Source: Granulicella sibirica
GTDB taxonomy: Bacteria; Acidobacteriota; Terriglobia; Terriglobales; Acidobacteriaceae
Assembly (NCBI RefSeq): GCF_004115155.1
Contig: NZ_RDSM01000001.1
Coordinates: 1,736,001-1,800,000, forward strand
Reading direction: 5' to 3'
Length of the DNA stretch: 64,000 bases
In this document: positions 56,004 through 64,000 of the stretch, one piece after another
Position numbering within the stretch: the first letter of the stretch is position 1
How the letters are laid out: each line of letters begins with the position of its first letter
Notes under the pieces: generated by a model
The model's input: only the letters and a program-made list of their open reading frames with translations
The model's database searches: none
What the model was told of the DNA's origin: nothing
Made by a program: the position numbers and the translations under genes

Positions 56004-58526
56004 GTGCCGATCTTCCGCAAGACCGCGGTCGTCCAGTTTGTGCTGCCGAGCACGAAGGACGAGGAGAAGATGCCGCTTACGCTTGAGCGCGAGTATGGCG
56101 TCTTTTTGTCGATCGATGGATGCCAGTTCTCCGCATCGACGTTTCGCTCGCCCGTGAACGATGAACGGTGGCGCGATTTCGTCAACCGAATGAAACGCTG
56201 TAATGAAGAGCGGAAAGGATACGAGAGTGCGGTGGTCATCCGCGCCGTCGGGCGCGACTTGTTCCAAACGCTTGCTGGCCTGAGCCCCGTGCTGCAAGAG
56301 TTTCTTTCGGAGCCGTCAACTTCCCGAAGGCTCGTCATCCAGACGACACGGCCGGAACTTCATCTTCTGCCATGGGGAGCGCTCTATGACCTTTCAGGAA
56401 AGTTCCTCGCCGCGCGCGACCTATCAGTCGTTCAGTCGTGGGGTAAGTTTTCGAAGATACCAGTGGCGCTCGGAGCAACGTTGAACCTGGTCTCGGACGT
56501 CGACGCGAATACAACCAGCGCGACGCTCAAGTCGCTGAAGAATCTGCCCGAAGAGATTACGCGGATCGCACGGGGCGCGCCGGACATCCTGCATATCGAA
56601 AAGCACGGGAACCCCGAGTTGAACCAGATCGGCGGAGTCAGCGCGACGACCAACGCCCGCCGCTATGCGAAGGCTCGAATCGCGCTTCTGTGGAGTTGCT
56701 ATTCGGGCTCGGCAGACTCGTGGGGGCAATCGCCCGCGCTCTCGCTGCATCGCCAAGGCGTTCCGCTCGTTCTCTCGTTCCAGGCGCCGCTCAACGTCGT
56801 TGACGCGAAATCAATTTCAAGGGACTTCTACTCCGATGTCTTTGGTCCGGCGGCAAGCCGCGACCCGGAGACCGCCCTGGTCCGCATCCGCGCGGCGAAG
56901 TTCGAGCAGGAGTTCGACTGCGCCAACTGGGCCTCGATGGTCGTTTACATGACGGGGGCACTGGACCTCAGTGCGATGGCGCTGAACGGTCCACAGGTCC
57001 CGCAAGCCACGTGGTTTTCACCGGCTGTTCCGCTTGCCGAACCTGCGGTGAGTGTACGGGCAAGAAAGGGATGGAAGCAACTAGCCAGAGCGATCGAGCG
57101 CCTTCCGCCGGGCTCCATCACAGGCATGGAGATACCGGATGCGCTGCAAGATGAGGACTGGAGTCAGCTTCCTGTCTCCATCGTCGAGAACTGGCGGGGA
57201 AACAAGATCCGGCTGGATGGCGGAAACGATCCTTTGTCCGGCGATGCCATCGCCGAGCTAAACCTGCCCGTGCAGGACGCGCCGAAGACCGACGCCGCGG
57301 ACCGGCTCGTCTGGTTCTTCCAGAAGATAGCTTCCTTCGGGGCGCCTTTGATCGTCTGGACGGATGCGTCGCCGTGGCATTCCGAGTTTCTGAAGACGAT
57401 CTCCCCGAACCCCGCCCTGACCTTTCTGCTGATCTACGGCAAGCCAAAGCCGCTCACGGTGCCTGAGTTCGTCGATCTCAACAAGCTGGACGAGGCGCAG
57501 AAGCTCTACGAGGACATCGTTGGATCAGATGGAACTGGGGAATGCGACGACGAGGTCCGCTCGGCGGCGTACTTCGCCTATGCGCGCTGTAATAGGCAGG
57601 CGAAGGCTGCGGCTTGTGTGCTCGCGCTCAAGAGCTCATCTGAACGTGCTCTGCTGACGGGGAACTACGTGAGCCGTTGGGGTGGCATCCCGGAAGAGAT
57701 CGCGCCGAGCGTCCCCACGACAGGGACGGCTGCTGTTGCGACGAAGGGACCCAGGATAACGGATGCGAAGCGCCGCGAAGATGACTGCTATCGCGAGACG
57801 GTTCACCTGGCCGAAACCGATAATATGCCGCGCGACTCCGGCAGGGCTCGTCACGAACTCGGTTACTTCATGCAGACTCGGCACCGGGTACGCTCCGCTG
57901 AGACCTTTTACCGTGCCTCTCTGCTCGACTTCGAACGAAGCCCGTTGCCCCGCGACATCCGCTGGCACTCGGCGCTCGCAAACCTGCTGCGGGACTGGGC
58001 CGATCTGCTTGCCGACAAGCCGGACCATCTCGATGAGGCGCTGAAGCTTCTGCGACGTGCGCTTGCCATCCATGCATTTCACGGGCGACGGCTCCAGATT
58101 GCCTATTCTCTTACGACGCAGGCTAGGATTCACCAGACTGCGGGACGTCCGACCGAAGCGGTCGAGGGGGCCCTCGATGCGGCAAATCTCTTTGAGGAGT
58201 GCAGGAACTGGGGTGGCTGGGTGGAGGCAATCCGCATTCTGCTGGATGGACTGGCTGAGAAGCGTGAGACAGGACGGATGCTTGGCGTGGTCGACCTTAC
58301 ACTGGCTAAGCTGGCGAAGGTTCCGGGTGAGCAGATATCCGATCGCAGGCGGGACGGCTTTGTGAGAGCTCTTACATTCGAGAACGCGAGGGCTCACTGG
58401 ATTCACGGAGATATGCCGGAGACGAGAAAGGCTCTGGAAGACGTGTTCGATAAAGCTCCCCGGGACTTTGACGAGAGCGCCCTCGGCCAGGCGGCGGCCC
58501 GCCTTAAGCGCTTCGTCACGCTCTGA
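56004..58526 (+). CDS. CHAT protease with C-terminal TPR region
   Basis: The frame (840 aa from the GTG at 56004; an ATG at 56070 with GAGGAG upstream is an alternative) has a CHAT caspase-like domain in the first ~330 residues. L-L-P-W-G-A-L-Y-D precedes it; the catalytic His is in L-H-I-E-K-H-G (H201) and the Cys in L-W-S-C-Y-S-G (C232), followed by V-P-L-V-L-S-F-Q-A-P. Residues about 600-800 are TPR-like helices. CHAT proteases act in separase-like cleavage and in several prokaryotic death/defence systems. The SLOG-like gene follows 47 bp later. No transmembrane helix, so a cytosolic protease is likely. Confidence 0.8.
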   Translation: MPIFRKTAVVQFVLPSTKDEEKMPLTLEREYGVFLSIDGCQFSASTFRSPVNDERWRDFVNRMKRCNEERKGYESAVVIRAVGRDLFQTLAGLSPVLQEFLSEPSTSRRLVIQTTRPELHLLPWGALYDLSGKFLAARDLSVVQSWGKFSKIPVALGATLNLVSDVDANTTSATLKSLKNLPEEITRIARGAPDILHIEKHGNPELNQIGGVSATTNARRYAKARIALLWSCYSGSADSWGQSPALSLHRQGVPLVLSFQAPLNVVDAKSISRDFYSDVFGPAASRDPETALVRIRAAKFEQEFDCANWASMVVYMTGALDLSAMALNGPQVPQATWFSPAVPLAEPAVSVRARKGWKQLARAIERLPPGSITGMEIPDALQDEDWSQLPVSIVENWRGNKIRLDGGNDPLSGDAIAELNLPVQDAPKTDAADRLVWFFQKIASFGAPLIVWTDASPWHSEFLKTISPNPALTFLLIYGKPKPLTVPEFVDLNKLDEAQKLYEDIVGSDGTGECDDEVRSAAYFAYARCNRQAKAAACVLALKSSSERALLTGNYVSRWGGIPEEIAPSVPTTGTAAVATKGPRITDAKRREDDCYRETVHLAETDNMPRDSGRARHELGYFMQTRHRVRSAETFYRASLLDFERSPLPRDIRWHSALANLLRDWADLLADKPDHLDEALKLLRRALAIHAFHGRRLQIAYSLTTQARIHQTAGRPTEAVEGALDAANLFEECRNWGGWVEAIRILLDGLAEKRETGRMLGVVDLTLAKLAKVPGEQISDRRRDGFVRALTFENARAHWIHGDMPETRKALEDVFDKAPRDFDESALGQAAARLKRFVTL

Positions 58527-58573
58527 TGCGATCCATTTGAGGTTTCGCGGAGTACAGTGAAGCGAGGCTTGGG

Positions 58574-59362
58574 ATGCACGCTTCCGTGAGGAATGACATA
58601 GGACCAAAGGCCCCGGAGAGCTTTGCTGAGGACGTACGACGCGCAGGCGAGCGGCGGCAATTCGGGCTGCTTGGACTGCTCGGCGTTGAAGCGCGAAGCT
58701 ATGGCTGGATGGCCGATGGGCTTCGCCTGGTCGCGGAGAGCCTCGATGGGTTGTCGGACGCAAAGCGCTTCGGCTGGGATCACGCGATCCTTTTTACCGG
58801 CCACATGATCGACGCCCCGGATCGGAAGCACCCGAGGTTTCCTGCGTCTTGCGAAGGTCGAGCGCGCGAAGCCATGGCTAAGACGCTGCGGGAGCTAAAG
58901 CGTGTGCATACAGTGCGAACAGTGGGCATCGCAGGCGGTGCGAGCGGGGGCGATCTTCTGTTTCACGAAGAATGCGCTTCGCTTGGGATAGAAACGTTGC
59001 TGCGCCTCACGCTACCGCAAGAAAAGTTCATTGAGACATCCGTCGCGCCTGCAGGTGAAGCCTGGGTGAAGCGCTTTCATGCGCTCGTCGAACGGCTCGG
59101 CAAGAGCAATGTCGAGGTGCTTGGAGACAGTCTCGAGTTGCCCGCATGGATGGGCGAGCGTATGGACTACGACGTCTGGCAGCGAACCAACCTGTGGCTC
59201 ATGCAGGAAGCAATCGCCAGGGCGCCGGCGCGATCGCTCCTCGCCCTGTGGGATGGCGAGGCCGGAGATGGTCCGGGCGGGACACAACACCTTGTTGAAG
59301 CAGCGCTCAGGTATGGGACCGTGGTGGCGCCCATTATTCGTACTCAAGACTTGATCGACTAG
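58574..59362 (+). CDS. SLOG/Rossmann-like protein
   Basis: The 262-residue product has a Rossmann-like core: A-I-L-F-T-G-H-M-I-D (about 71-80), V-R-T-V-G-I-A-G-G-A-S-G-G-D-L-L (about 115-130), then L-L-R-L-T-L-P and S-L-L-A-L-W-D-G. The G-G-A-S-G-G-D loop resembles SLOG-superfamily nucleotide-binding folds, which sense or process nucleotide-derived messengers in immune systems. GAGG precedes the ATG. Its placement just after a CHAT protease suggests a messenger-sensing partner, but the SLOG call is from pattern only. Confidence 0.55.
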   Translation: MHASVRNDIGPKAPESFAEDVRRAGERRQFGLLGLLGVEARSYGWMADGLRLVAESLDGLSDAKRFGWDHAILFTGHMIDAPDRKHPRFPASCEGRAREAMAKTLRELKRVHTVRTVGIAGGASGGDLLFHEECASLGIETLLRLTLPQEKFIETSVAPAGEAWVKRFHALVERLGKSNVEVLGDSLELPAWMGERMDYDVWQRTNLWLMQEAIARAPARSLLALWDGEAGDGPGGTQHLVEAALRYGTVVAPIIRTQDLID

Positions 59363-59368
59363 GAGCAG

Positions 59369-60271
59369 TTACTCGAGAAACGGCACGACGGCATCGAGAA
59401 ACGCCGCCGGCTTTTCGGTCGAGGGAACGTGCCCGCACTCCGGCACGACGACGAGTTTCGCGCCCGGAATCTTCGCGGCGAAGTCCTTGCCATCGTCGAG
59501 CGGAACAACCATGTCGTTGCCGCCCCAGACCACGAGCGTCGGGATCGTGATCGACGCGAGCTTATCGCTCACAATCTCTTCCGCAAGCTTTGGATTGCCA
59601 CGGAGAGAGCGCTGCGTAAACCCATCGTTCGCCTTGAGCTTGATGGCGAAGTTCTGACGAATGAAGTCTTCAGTCACACGAGACTTGTCGTAGAAGATGA
59701 TACCAACGCCCGCGGCGTCCTTGAGGGTTCCCGCGATCGGGATGGATGGTCCATCGCCGAGCGTCCTATGTCCGGCCGCATCTTCGAGGATCAACCGTTC
59801 CGGCTTCGGCAGCGGGTACCTGCCGGTGTTCTCCGGAGCAAGCGCCTGAATGGCGTACGACGACGCGACCCATCCACCGAGCGACTCGCCCGCGAGCGTG
59901 AAGTGGTCGACATGCAGCGTGCGGAGGAACTCGCCGAGGAAATCGACGTAGGTCTGGATGCTGTAGTCGATGAACGGCTTATCCGACGATCCGAAGCCGA
60001 TCTGGTCGAGCGCGATCACGCGATGGTGCTTGGCCGCGAGCGGCATGATCACCTGGCCCCAGTCGAACATGGCCTGGCTGCCGAAGCCATGTACGAGCAC
60101 GATCGTGGGGCCGACGCCGGTGTCGTAGTAGACGATCTTCTGCCCGAAGACCAGCACTGCCTTGGTCATCGGAAGTGTGCCGGTCTTGACCAGAAGAGGC
60201 TCCGGCGCCGTCTGGGCCTTGAGACCAAGGCCGCCGCATGCAAGGAGAAGAGCAAGGCTGAGGCGGCGCAT
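59369..60271 (-). CDS. Exported alpha/beta hydrolase
   Basis: From the ATG at 60271 (GGAG upstream) the protein has 300 residues. A signal peptide (about 1-20) precedes an alpha/beta-hydrolase fold: oxyanion-type H-G-F-G-S (about 59-63), nucleophile elbow G-E-S-L-G-G, an Asp in W-G-G-N-D-M-V-V-P, and the catalytic His in E-C-G-H-V-P. Likely an esterase or lactonase acting in the periplasm; substrate unknown. It is convergent with the SLOG-like gene and divergent from the ABC importer operon. Confidence 0.82.
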   Translation of the reverse strand: MRRLSLALLLACGGLGLKAQTAPEPLLVKTGTLPMTKAVLVFGQKIVYYDTGVGPTIVLVHGFGSQAMFDWGQVIMPLAAKHHRVIALDQIGFGSSDKPFIDYSIQTYVDFLGEFLRTLHVDHFTLAGESLGGWVASSYAIQALAPENTGRYPLPKPERLILEDAAGHRTLGDGPSIPIAGTLKDAAGVGIIFYDKSRVTEDFIRQNFAIKLKANDGFTQRSLRGNPKLAEEIVSDKLASITIPTLVVWGGNDMVVPLDDGKDFAAKIPGAKLVVVPECGHVPSTEKPAAFLDAVVPFLE

Positions 60272-60414
60272 CGAAGGATCTCCAGGGGCTAGGCAGAATG
60301 ACGGAGGTGGGAATCGCCAGGGGCTGTTATTTTCATAACAGCACAACCGCACCCCTTAGTAAACCTGTCGTCCGATCGGCTGAAATGCTGGCCTGTCCGT
60401 GGAGGATCGTCTCG

Positions 60415-61425
60415 TTGAATCGCCGGCGCTTTGTGCATCTCGGGGCGATGGCCGGTATGAGCGGCGCATTGGGCTGCCGGCGCACTCGTGGCGTAGGCCT
60501 GGTGTGGGCCCTGGGTTGGCTACCGGATGTCGAGTATGGCAACCTGTGGGTCGCGATGGAGCGCGGCTACCTGCGTGACGAAGGCGTCCGCATGTCATAC
60601 GAGCCGGGCGGCCCGAACGCGCCGCAGCCCGTGGTCGTGGTCGCGGCTCAACAGGCGAACATGGGCGACGCCGAGTGGCTGCCTTTCCTCGATGCAGTCC
60701 TTCAAGGCAATGACTTCGTCGTGGTCGCCGCGCAGTTTCCTATCCTGCCTACGGGACTGATCACGCTGCCCAGGCGGCCAATGCTCAAGCCGGCAGACCT
60801 CGTCGGCGGCCGCTTCCTCGTGCAGGGCCCAAGCGAGCGCAACGAACTGGACGCGACCTTTCGGCTCAACAAGCTCCCGCTCGACTACAAACTTGTGCCG
60901 GTCGGCTTTTCTCCTGAGGCTCTCCTGCAGGGCGAGGGAGATGCCTACTTCTGCTATGTCACCAATCAGCCCACAATGCTTGAGAACATGGGCCTGAAGC
61001 AGGGGAAGGATTTCTTCGTCACGAAGGTCTACGATCTCGGCTACAGGGTGCCATCATCTCTTTTGTTCATGGATCGTGAGATGGTAACGAAGCATCGTGG
61101 CCAGGTTGTCGGATTTCTGAAAGCAATCCTGCGCGCGCAGGCTGACAACGCCAGGGACGCGTCGTATGCCGCGAGGCTTGCCGTCGAAAAATATGGCGGG
61201 GACCTGGGCCTCCACCTCAAGCAGCAGGTCACGTTGAACCGTTTGCAGGTGCCTCTGGAGCTTGAAACGGGAACGAATATTCCGTTCTGGTTCAGCGATC
61301 AGAGCATCCGGAACATGTACGCCATTGCGAAGATCACGGGCAGGGAAAACCTTCCGCCACCGGAGCGGCTTATCGATCGAAGTATGTTGGAAGAGGCATA
61401 CCGTGCAGTCGGAGGGAAAGCTTGA
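60415..61425 (+). CDS. NMT1/THI5-type ABC substrate-binding lipoprotein
   Basis: The TTG at 60415 has GGAGG upstream and gives 336 residues beginning M-N-R-R-R-F-V-H-L-G-A-M-A-G-M-S-G-A-L-G-C, a Tat leader with a lipobox Cys. The mature part resembles NMT1/THI5/SsuA binding proteins: W-L-P-D-V-E-Y-G-N-L-W-V-A-M-E-R-G-Y, D-E-G-V-R, and G-D-A-E-W-L-P-F. These proteins deliver pyrimidine, nitrate, sulfonate or similar ligands to ABC importers. It overlaps the amidohydrolase gene by 4 bp. Confidence 0.82.
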   Translation: MNRRRFVHLGAMAGMSGALGCRRTRGVGLVWALGWLPDVEYGNLWVAMERGYLRDEGVRMSYEPGGPNAPQPVVVVAAQQANMGDAEWLPFLDAVLQGNDFVVVAAQFPILPTGLITLPRRPMLKPADLVGGRFLVQGPSERNELDATFRLNKLPLDYKLVPVGFSPEALLQGEGDAYFCYVTNQPTMLENMGLKQGKDFFVTKVYDLGYRVPSSLLFMDREMVTKHRGQVVGFLKAILRAQADNARDASYAARLAVEKYGGDLGLHLKQQVTLNRLQVPLELETGTNIPFWFSDQSIRNMYAIAKITGRENLPPPERLIDRSMLEEAYRAVGGKA

Positions 61426-62807
61426 GTGAAGTGCGGCAGAAGCAGGAAGTGAGCTTACTCGTCACGGGAGCAGACGTTGTCTGCTTCGACGACCATGAAA
61501 CGCTGGTCCGTGAGGGCGCCATCGCGATCGACGGCGACTCAATCGTATGGATCGGCGCGGCGCGGGAGGCGGCGGATAAGTTCGCGGCAAAGGATACGAT
61601 CCGCGCCACAGGCATGATCGCGATGCCCGGCTTCATCGACTGCCACGTCCACACGGCCCAGCAGTTCCTGCACGGCAAGCTGCCCTCCGTGCAGCGTAAG
61701 GGCGAGTTGCGCAGTCCCATGTGGCAGCGCTATCTCATCCCCTTCGAGAGCGGGCTGGAGCCCGAGGATGTGTACTGCAGCGGCCTTGCTGCTTACTCCG
61801 CGATGATCAGTTCCGGTACAACCTGCTTTCTCGAAGCGGGCGGCCCATTCCCGGAGGAGATGGGCCGGGCCGCCGATGAGATCGGCATTCGCGGACGCAT
61901 CGCCATGTCGACGATGGACACGACCGACGATCTGCCTTCTCACTCGCGCATGGACACGGCAGTTGCGCTGCGACGAAGCGAAGACCTCGTTCACTCCTGG
62001 AAGCACCATCAGCGCGTGAATGCATGGCTGTCGCTGCGCCAGTTGATGGTGAATACCGAGGCTCTTCGTCTCGGCATGCACGAGCTATCGCACGCGCTCG
62101 ATACGCCAATCCACACGCACCTCGCGGAGGGAACATACGAGGTCGACTTCGCCATTCGTCAATGGAATATGCGGTCGGCGGAGTATATGGAGAAGATCGG
62201 ATGCCTCGATCATTATGTGCACGGCGCACACTCCGTTCTTCTGAGCCTGAATGAACTTGATCTCTATGCCGAGCGCGATGTCTCGGCTTGTCATTGCGCC
62301 CTGAATAACTACACCATGGGAAGACCAAGGCTGTTGGAGATGATGCGGCGCAACATCCGCGTGGGTCTCGGCACGGACGGTGCGGCTACTCGCGCAAGCC
62401 TCGATATGTTCCAGGTAATGCATGGCGCGGTGCTTGGGCAGCAGGCTGTTAACGGCACGCCGTATCACGTCGATCCACCCATTACTCACGAGCAGATGTT
62501 GAAGCAGGCGTTTCGTGGCGGTTCCCGCGCGGCGCGACTGGAGCGCTCGATCGGAAGCCTCGAGGCTGGCAAGAAAGCCGACGTAGTGCTTGTTCCCACC
62601 GATGACTACGACCAATATCCGAACTATGATCCGGTCATCACGCTTGCCGAGAGCACCGTGGGACGCGATGTCCGCACGGTCATCATCGACGGGCGTGTCG
62701 TCATGCAGGACCGCAGACTCCTGACCATCGACCTCGGACCCATGCGCGAGCGCGTTGCGCGGCAGTACAAGACCATCATGTCGCGGTTCGACCGCGCGAT
62801 CGGATAG
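61422..62807 (+). CDS. Amidohydrolase (ATZ/TRZ-type)
   Basis: The TTG at 61422 overlaps the SBP stop; the protein has 461 residues. Metal ligands are in D-C-H-V-H-T (about 73-78), T-H-L-A-E-G and G-T-D-G-A-A-T-R. This is the cytosine deaminase/chlorohydrolase (AtzB/SsnA) branch, which deaminates or dechlorinates N-heterocycles. Being inside an importer operon, it probably acts on the imported compound, perhaps a pyrimidine or purine derivative. No substrate can be stated. Confidence 0.85.
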   Translation: MSEVRQKQEVSLLVTGADVVCFDDHETLVREGAIAIDGDSIVWIGAAREAADKFAAKDTIRATGMIAMPGFIDCHVHTAQQFLHGKLPSVQRKGELRSPMWQRYLIPFESGLEPEDVYCSGLAAYSAMISSGTTCFLEAGGPFPEEMGRAADEIGIRGRIAMSTMDTTDDLPSHSRMDTAVALRRSEDLVHSWKHHQRVNAWLSLRQLMVNTEALRLGMHELSHALDTPIHTHLAEGTYEVDFAIRQWNMRSAEYMEKIGCLDHYVHGAHSVLLSLNELDLYAERDVSACHCALNNYTMGRPRLLEMMRRNIRVGLGTDGAATRASLDMFQVMHGAVLGQQAVNGTPYHVDPPITHEQMLKQAFRGGSRAARLERSIGSLEAGKKADVVLVPTDDYDQYPNYDPVITLAESTVGRDVRTVIIDGRVVMQDRRLLTIDLGPMRERVARQYKTIMSRFDRAIG

Positions 62808-62810
62808 CGC

Positions 62811-63566
62811 GTGGCCACGATTGCCCTCGAGGGCGTGAGCAAAGAGTTCCGGATCAGCCGCGACCGTCGTGTGCTTGCCCTGGAAGCCATGGACCTGCGC
62901 ATCGCCGAGGGAGAGTTTGTCGCGCTGCTTGGGCCATCGGGATGCGGCAAGAGCACGATCCTTCACCTCGTTGCGGGCCTTGATGAGCCATCGACGGGCC
63001 GCGTGCTCGTTGACGGCGTGCCACCCCGTGAACTCCAGGCAAAGCAGGAACTCGGTATCGCCTTCCAGGAGCATGCTCTCCTGCCCTGGCGTACCGTAGA
63101 AGGAAATCTGGAGTTACCCTTCCAGATCGCCGGACGCCGGCCTGATCGCGAGCATATCGCGGGTCTCATCGATCTCGTCGGCCTCAAGGGATTTGAGAGT
63201 GCGCGTCCGAGTCAGCTTTCCGGCGGCATGCGGCAGCGTGCTTCGATCGCACGCGCTCTCTGCCTGAATCCGAAGCTCCTCCTGCTGGACGAGCCGTTTG
63301 GCGCTCTCGACGCGGTCACCCGCCGCTCCATGAACCTCGAACTCCAGCGCATCTGGCAACAGAAGCGCATCACGACAATCCTCGTAACCCACACCGTCGA
63401 GGAGGCTATCTTTCTTGCTGACCGGGTGCTCGTCATGAGCGGTCGTCCGGGACGCGTCGTACGCGAAGTGGAGGTCCCATTCGCCCGTCCACGCGTCGTG
63501 GAGACGATGCGACAGGAGGCCTTCCACCGTATGGTTGACGATCTAACCCAGAGCCTGGAGCCGTGA
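62811..63566 (+). CDS. ABC transporter ATP-binding protein (TauB/SsuB-like)
   Basis: The GTG at 62811 begins a 251-residue ATPase with Walker A G-P-S-G-C-G-K-S-T, Q loop, signature L-S-G-G-M-R-Q-R, Walker B L-L-L-L-D-E-P-F-G-A-L-D and H-loop T-H-T-V-E-E-A. This is the nitrate/sulfonate/taurine branch. It lies 3 bp after the amidohydrolase gene and overlaps the permease start (TGATG). Confidence 0.92.
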   Translation: MATIALEGVSKEFRISRDRRVLALEAMDLRIAEGEFVALLGPSGCGKSTILHLVAGLDEPSTGRVLVDGVPPRELQAKQELGIAFQEHALLPWRTVEGNLELPFQIAGRRPDREHIAGLIDLVGLKGFESARPSQLSGGMRQRASIARALCLNPKLLLLDEPFGALDAVTRRSMNLELQRIWQQKRITTILVTHTVEEAIFLADRVLVMSGRPGRVVREVEVPFARPRVVETMRQEAFHRMVDDLTQSLEP

Positions 63567-64000
63567 TGGACGACACGACATCAAGTCGCGAAGACATCCG
63601 ACGCATACTCTACCAGGTGAGCGGCTTCGTGCTTCTTCTGCTGATCTGGCAGGCTGCCGGAAAGATGGGCGTGGCGGGCAAGACGCTTCCCGCGCTGACT
63701 GATGTCCTCGCAGTCTATGGAGCGAACGGACGTCGTGCGCTCCTTCTTCGCGCAACACTCGCCACAGCCTCTTCGGCTGGCATCGGACTCCTCGCGGGCA
63801 CATGTCTCGGAATCGTAGCGGCTTTGGTGACATATCTTACCCCCGCGCTGAGACCCGGCCTCGACCGTCTCGCAGTTGTAGTGAATGCCGTTCCCGCAAT
63901 CGCGCTTGGTCCGGTCCTCATCATCACGGCGGGCAGGCAAGCAACACCGGCTCTGCTCGCGGCAATCCCTGTCTTCTTCCTCATCTATGTCGCCGCGACC
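63566..64000 (+). CDS. ABC transporter permease (3' truncated by window)
   Basis: The ATG at 63566 overlaps the ATPase stop. The visible 145 residues contain a first membrane helix (about 18-33: G-F-V-L-L-L-L-I-W-Q-A-A-G), a loop, a helix T-L-A-T-A-S-S-A-G-I-G-L-L-A-G, and a third near A-V-V-V-N-A-V-P-A-I-A-L-G-P-V-L-I-I, as in SsuC/TauC-type binding-protein-dependent permeases. The frame is open to the window edge. It completes the importer with the binding protein and ATPase upstream. Confidence 0.88.
   Translation, partial: MDDTTSSREDIRRILYQVSGFVLLLLIWQAAGKMGVAGKTLPALTDVLAVYGANGRRALLLRATLATASSAGIGLLAGTCLGIVAALVTYLTPALRPGLDRLAVVVNAVPAIALGPVLIITAGRQATPALLAAIPVFFLIYVAAT

Noticed and set aside
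57636..58763. 375-codon minus-strand frame
   Set aside because: Antisense to the CHAT-TPR gene, which has catalytic His and Cys in the right context.
1..64000. CRISPR array
   Set aside because: I saw no regularly spaced direct repeats on reading; only the two inverted 51-bp elements and hairpins.

Overview
The window looks like a chromosome segment of an acidobacterium, most likely class Terriglobia (Granulicella/Terriglobus/Edaphobacter-like). I infer this from the Oar-type TonB receptor with an N-terminal carboxypeptidase-regulatory domain, several Tat-exported enzymes, the lysine/alanine-rich AT-hook protein, the high GC of the right half, and dense secreted proteins of unknown function. 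No 16S or other marker gene is present, so the assignment is tentative.

Left part (1-15 kb) is gene-poor and partly eroded. It holds a c-di-GMP hub: two EAL proteins, a winged-helix/PAS/PAS/GGDEF fusion, a PilZ protein and an EAL-PAS3 protein. It also holds a receiver/RsbRD-like protein cut by the window edge, an AraC regulator, a YjlB-type cupin, and remnants of an IS5-type transposase, a DUF2306 membrane protein and an aldo/keto reductase.

Middle part (15-29.2 kb) is a mobile island ending at a tRNA-Phe gene. From the tRNA leftwards come a tyrosine integrase, an excisionase-type HTH protein, and a LysR regulator bracketed by two inverted 51-bp elements. Next are a conjugation remnant in which a TrbC pilin start is fused to the helicase part of a TraI-like relaxase, a VRR-NUC nuclease, a HEPN-like protein and two decayed replication-type genes. 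The cargo is defence-like: a 1277-residue protein (restriction-endonuclease-like + TPR + GreA/B-C-like + PIN), a two-gene CBASS-like module (CD-NTase + SLATT 2TM effector) and a truncated type ISP nuclease fragment.

Right part (29.4-64 kb) is ordinary high-GC core. It starts with an Oar-like receptor, then a set of exported nitrogen-chemistry enzymes (aminotransferase, RidA, flavin amine oxidase). A MerR regulator and secreted beta-propeller proteins follow, then a lipoprotein and the pyrimidine genes pyrR-pyrB-pyrC. A four-gene translationally coupled operon runs from a Ser/Thr kinase-ATPase through two unknown proteins to a GAF protein. Then come a BtuB-like receptor, a CHAT protease-TPR protein followed by a SLOG-like protein, an alpha/beta hydrolase, and an ABC importer operon with an amidohydrolase that runs off the right edge.

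The best candidates for undescribed biology are the REase-TPR-GreAB-C-PIN protein, the CHAT/SLOG pair, the kinase operon with its two unknown partners, and the export of a whole aminotransferase/RidA/oxidase set.
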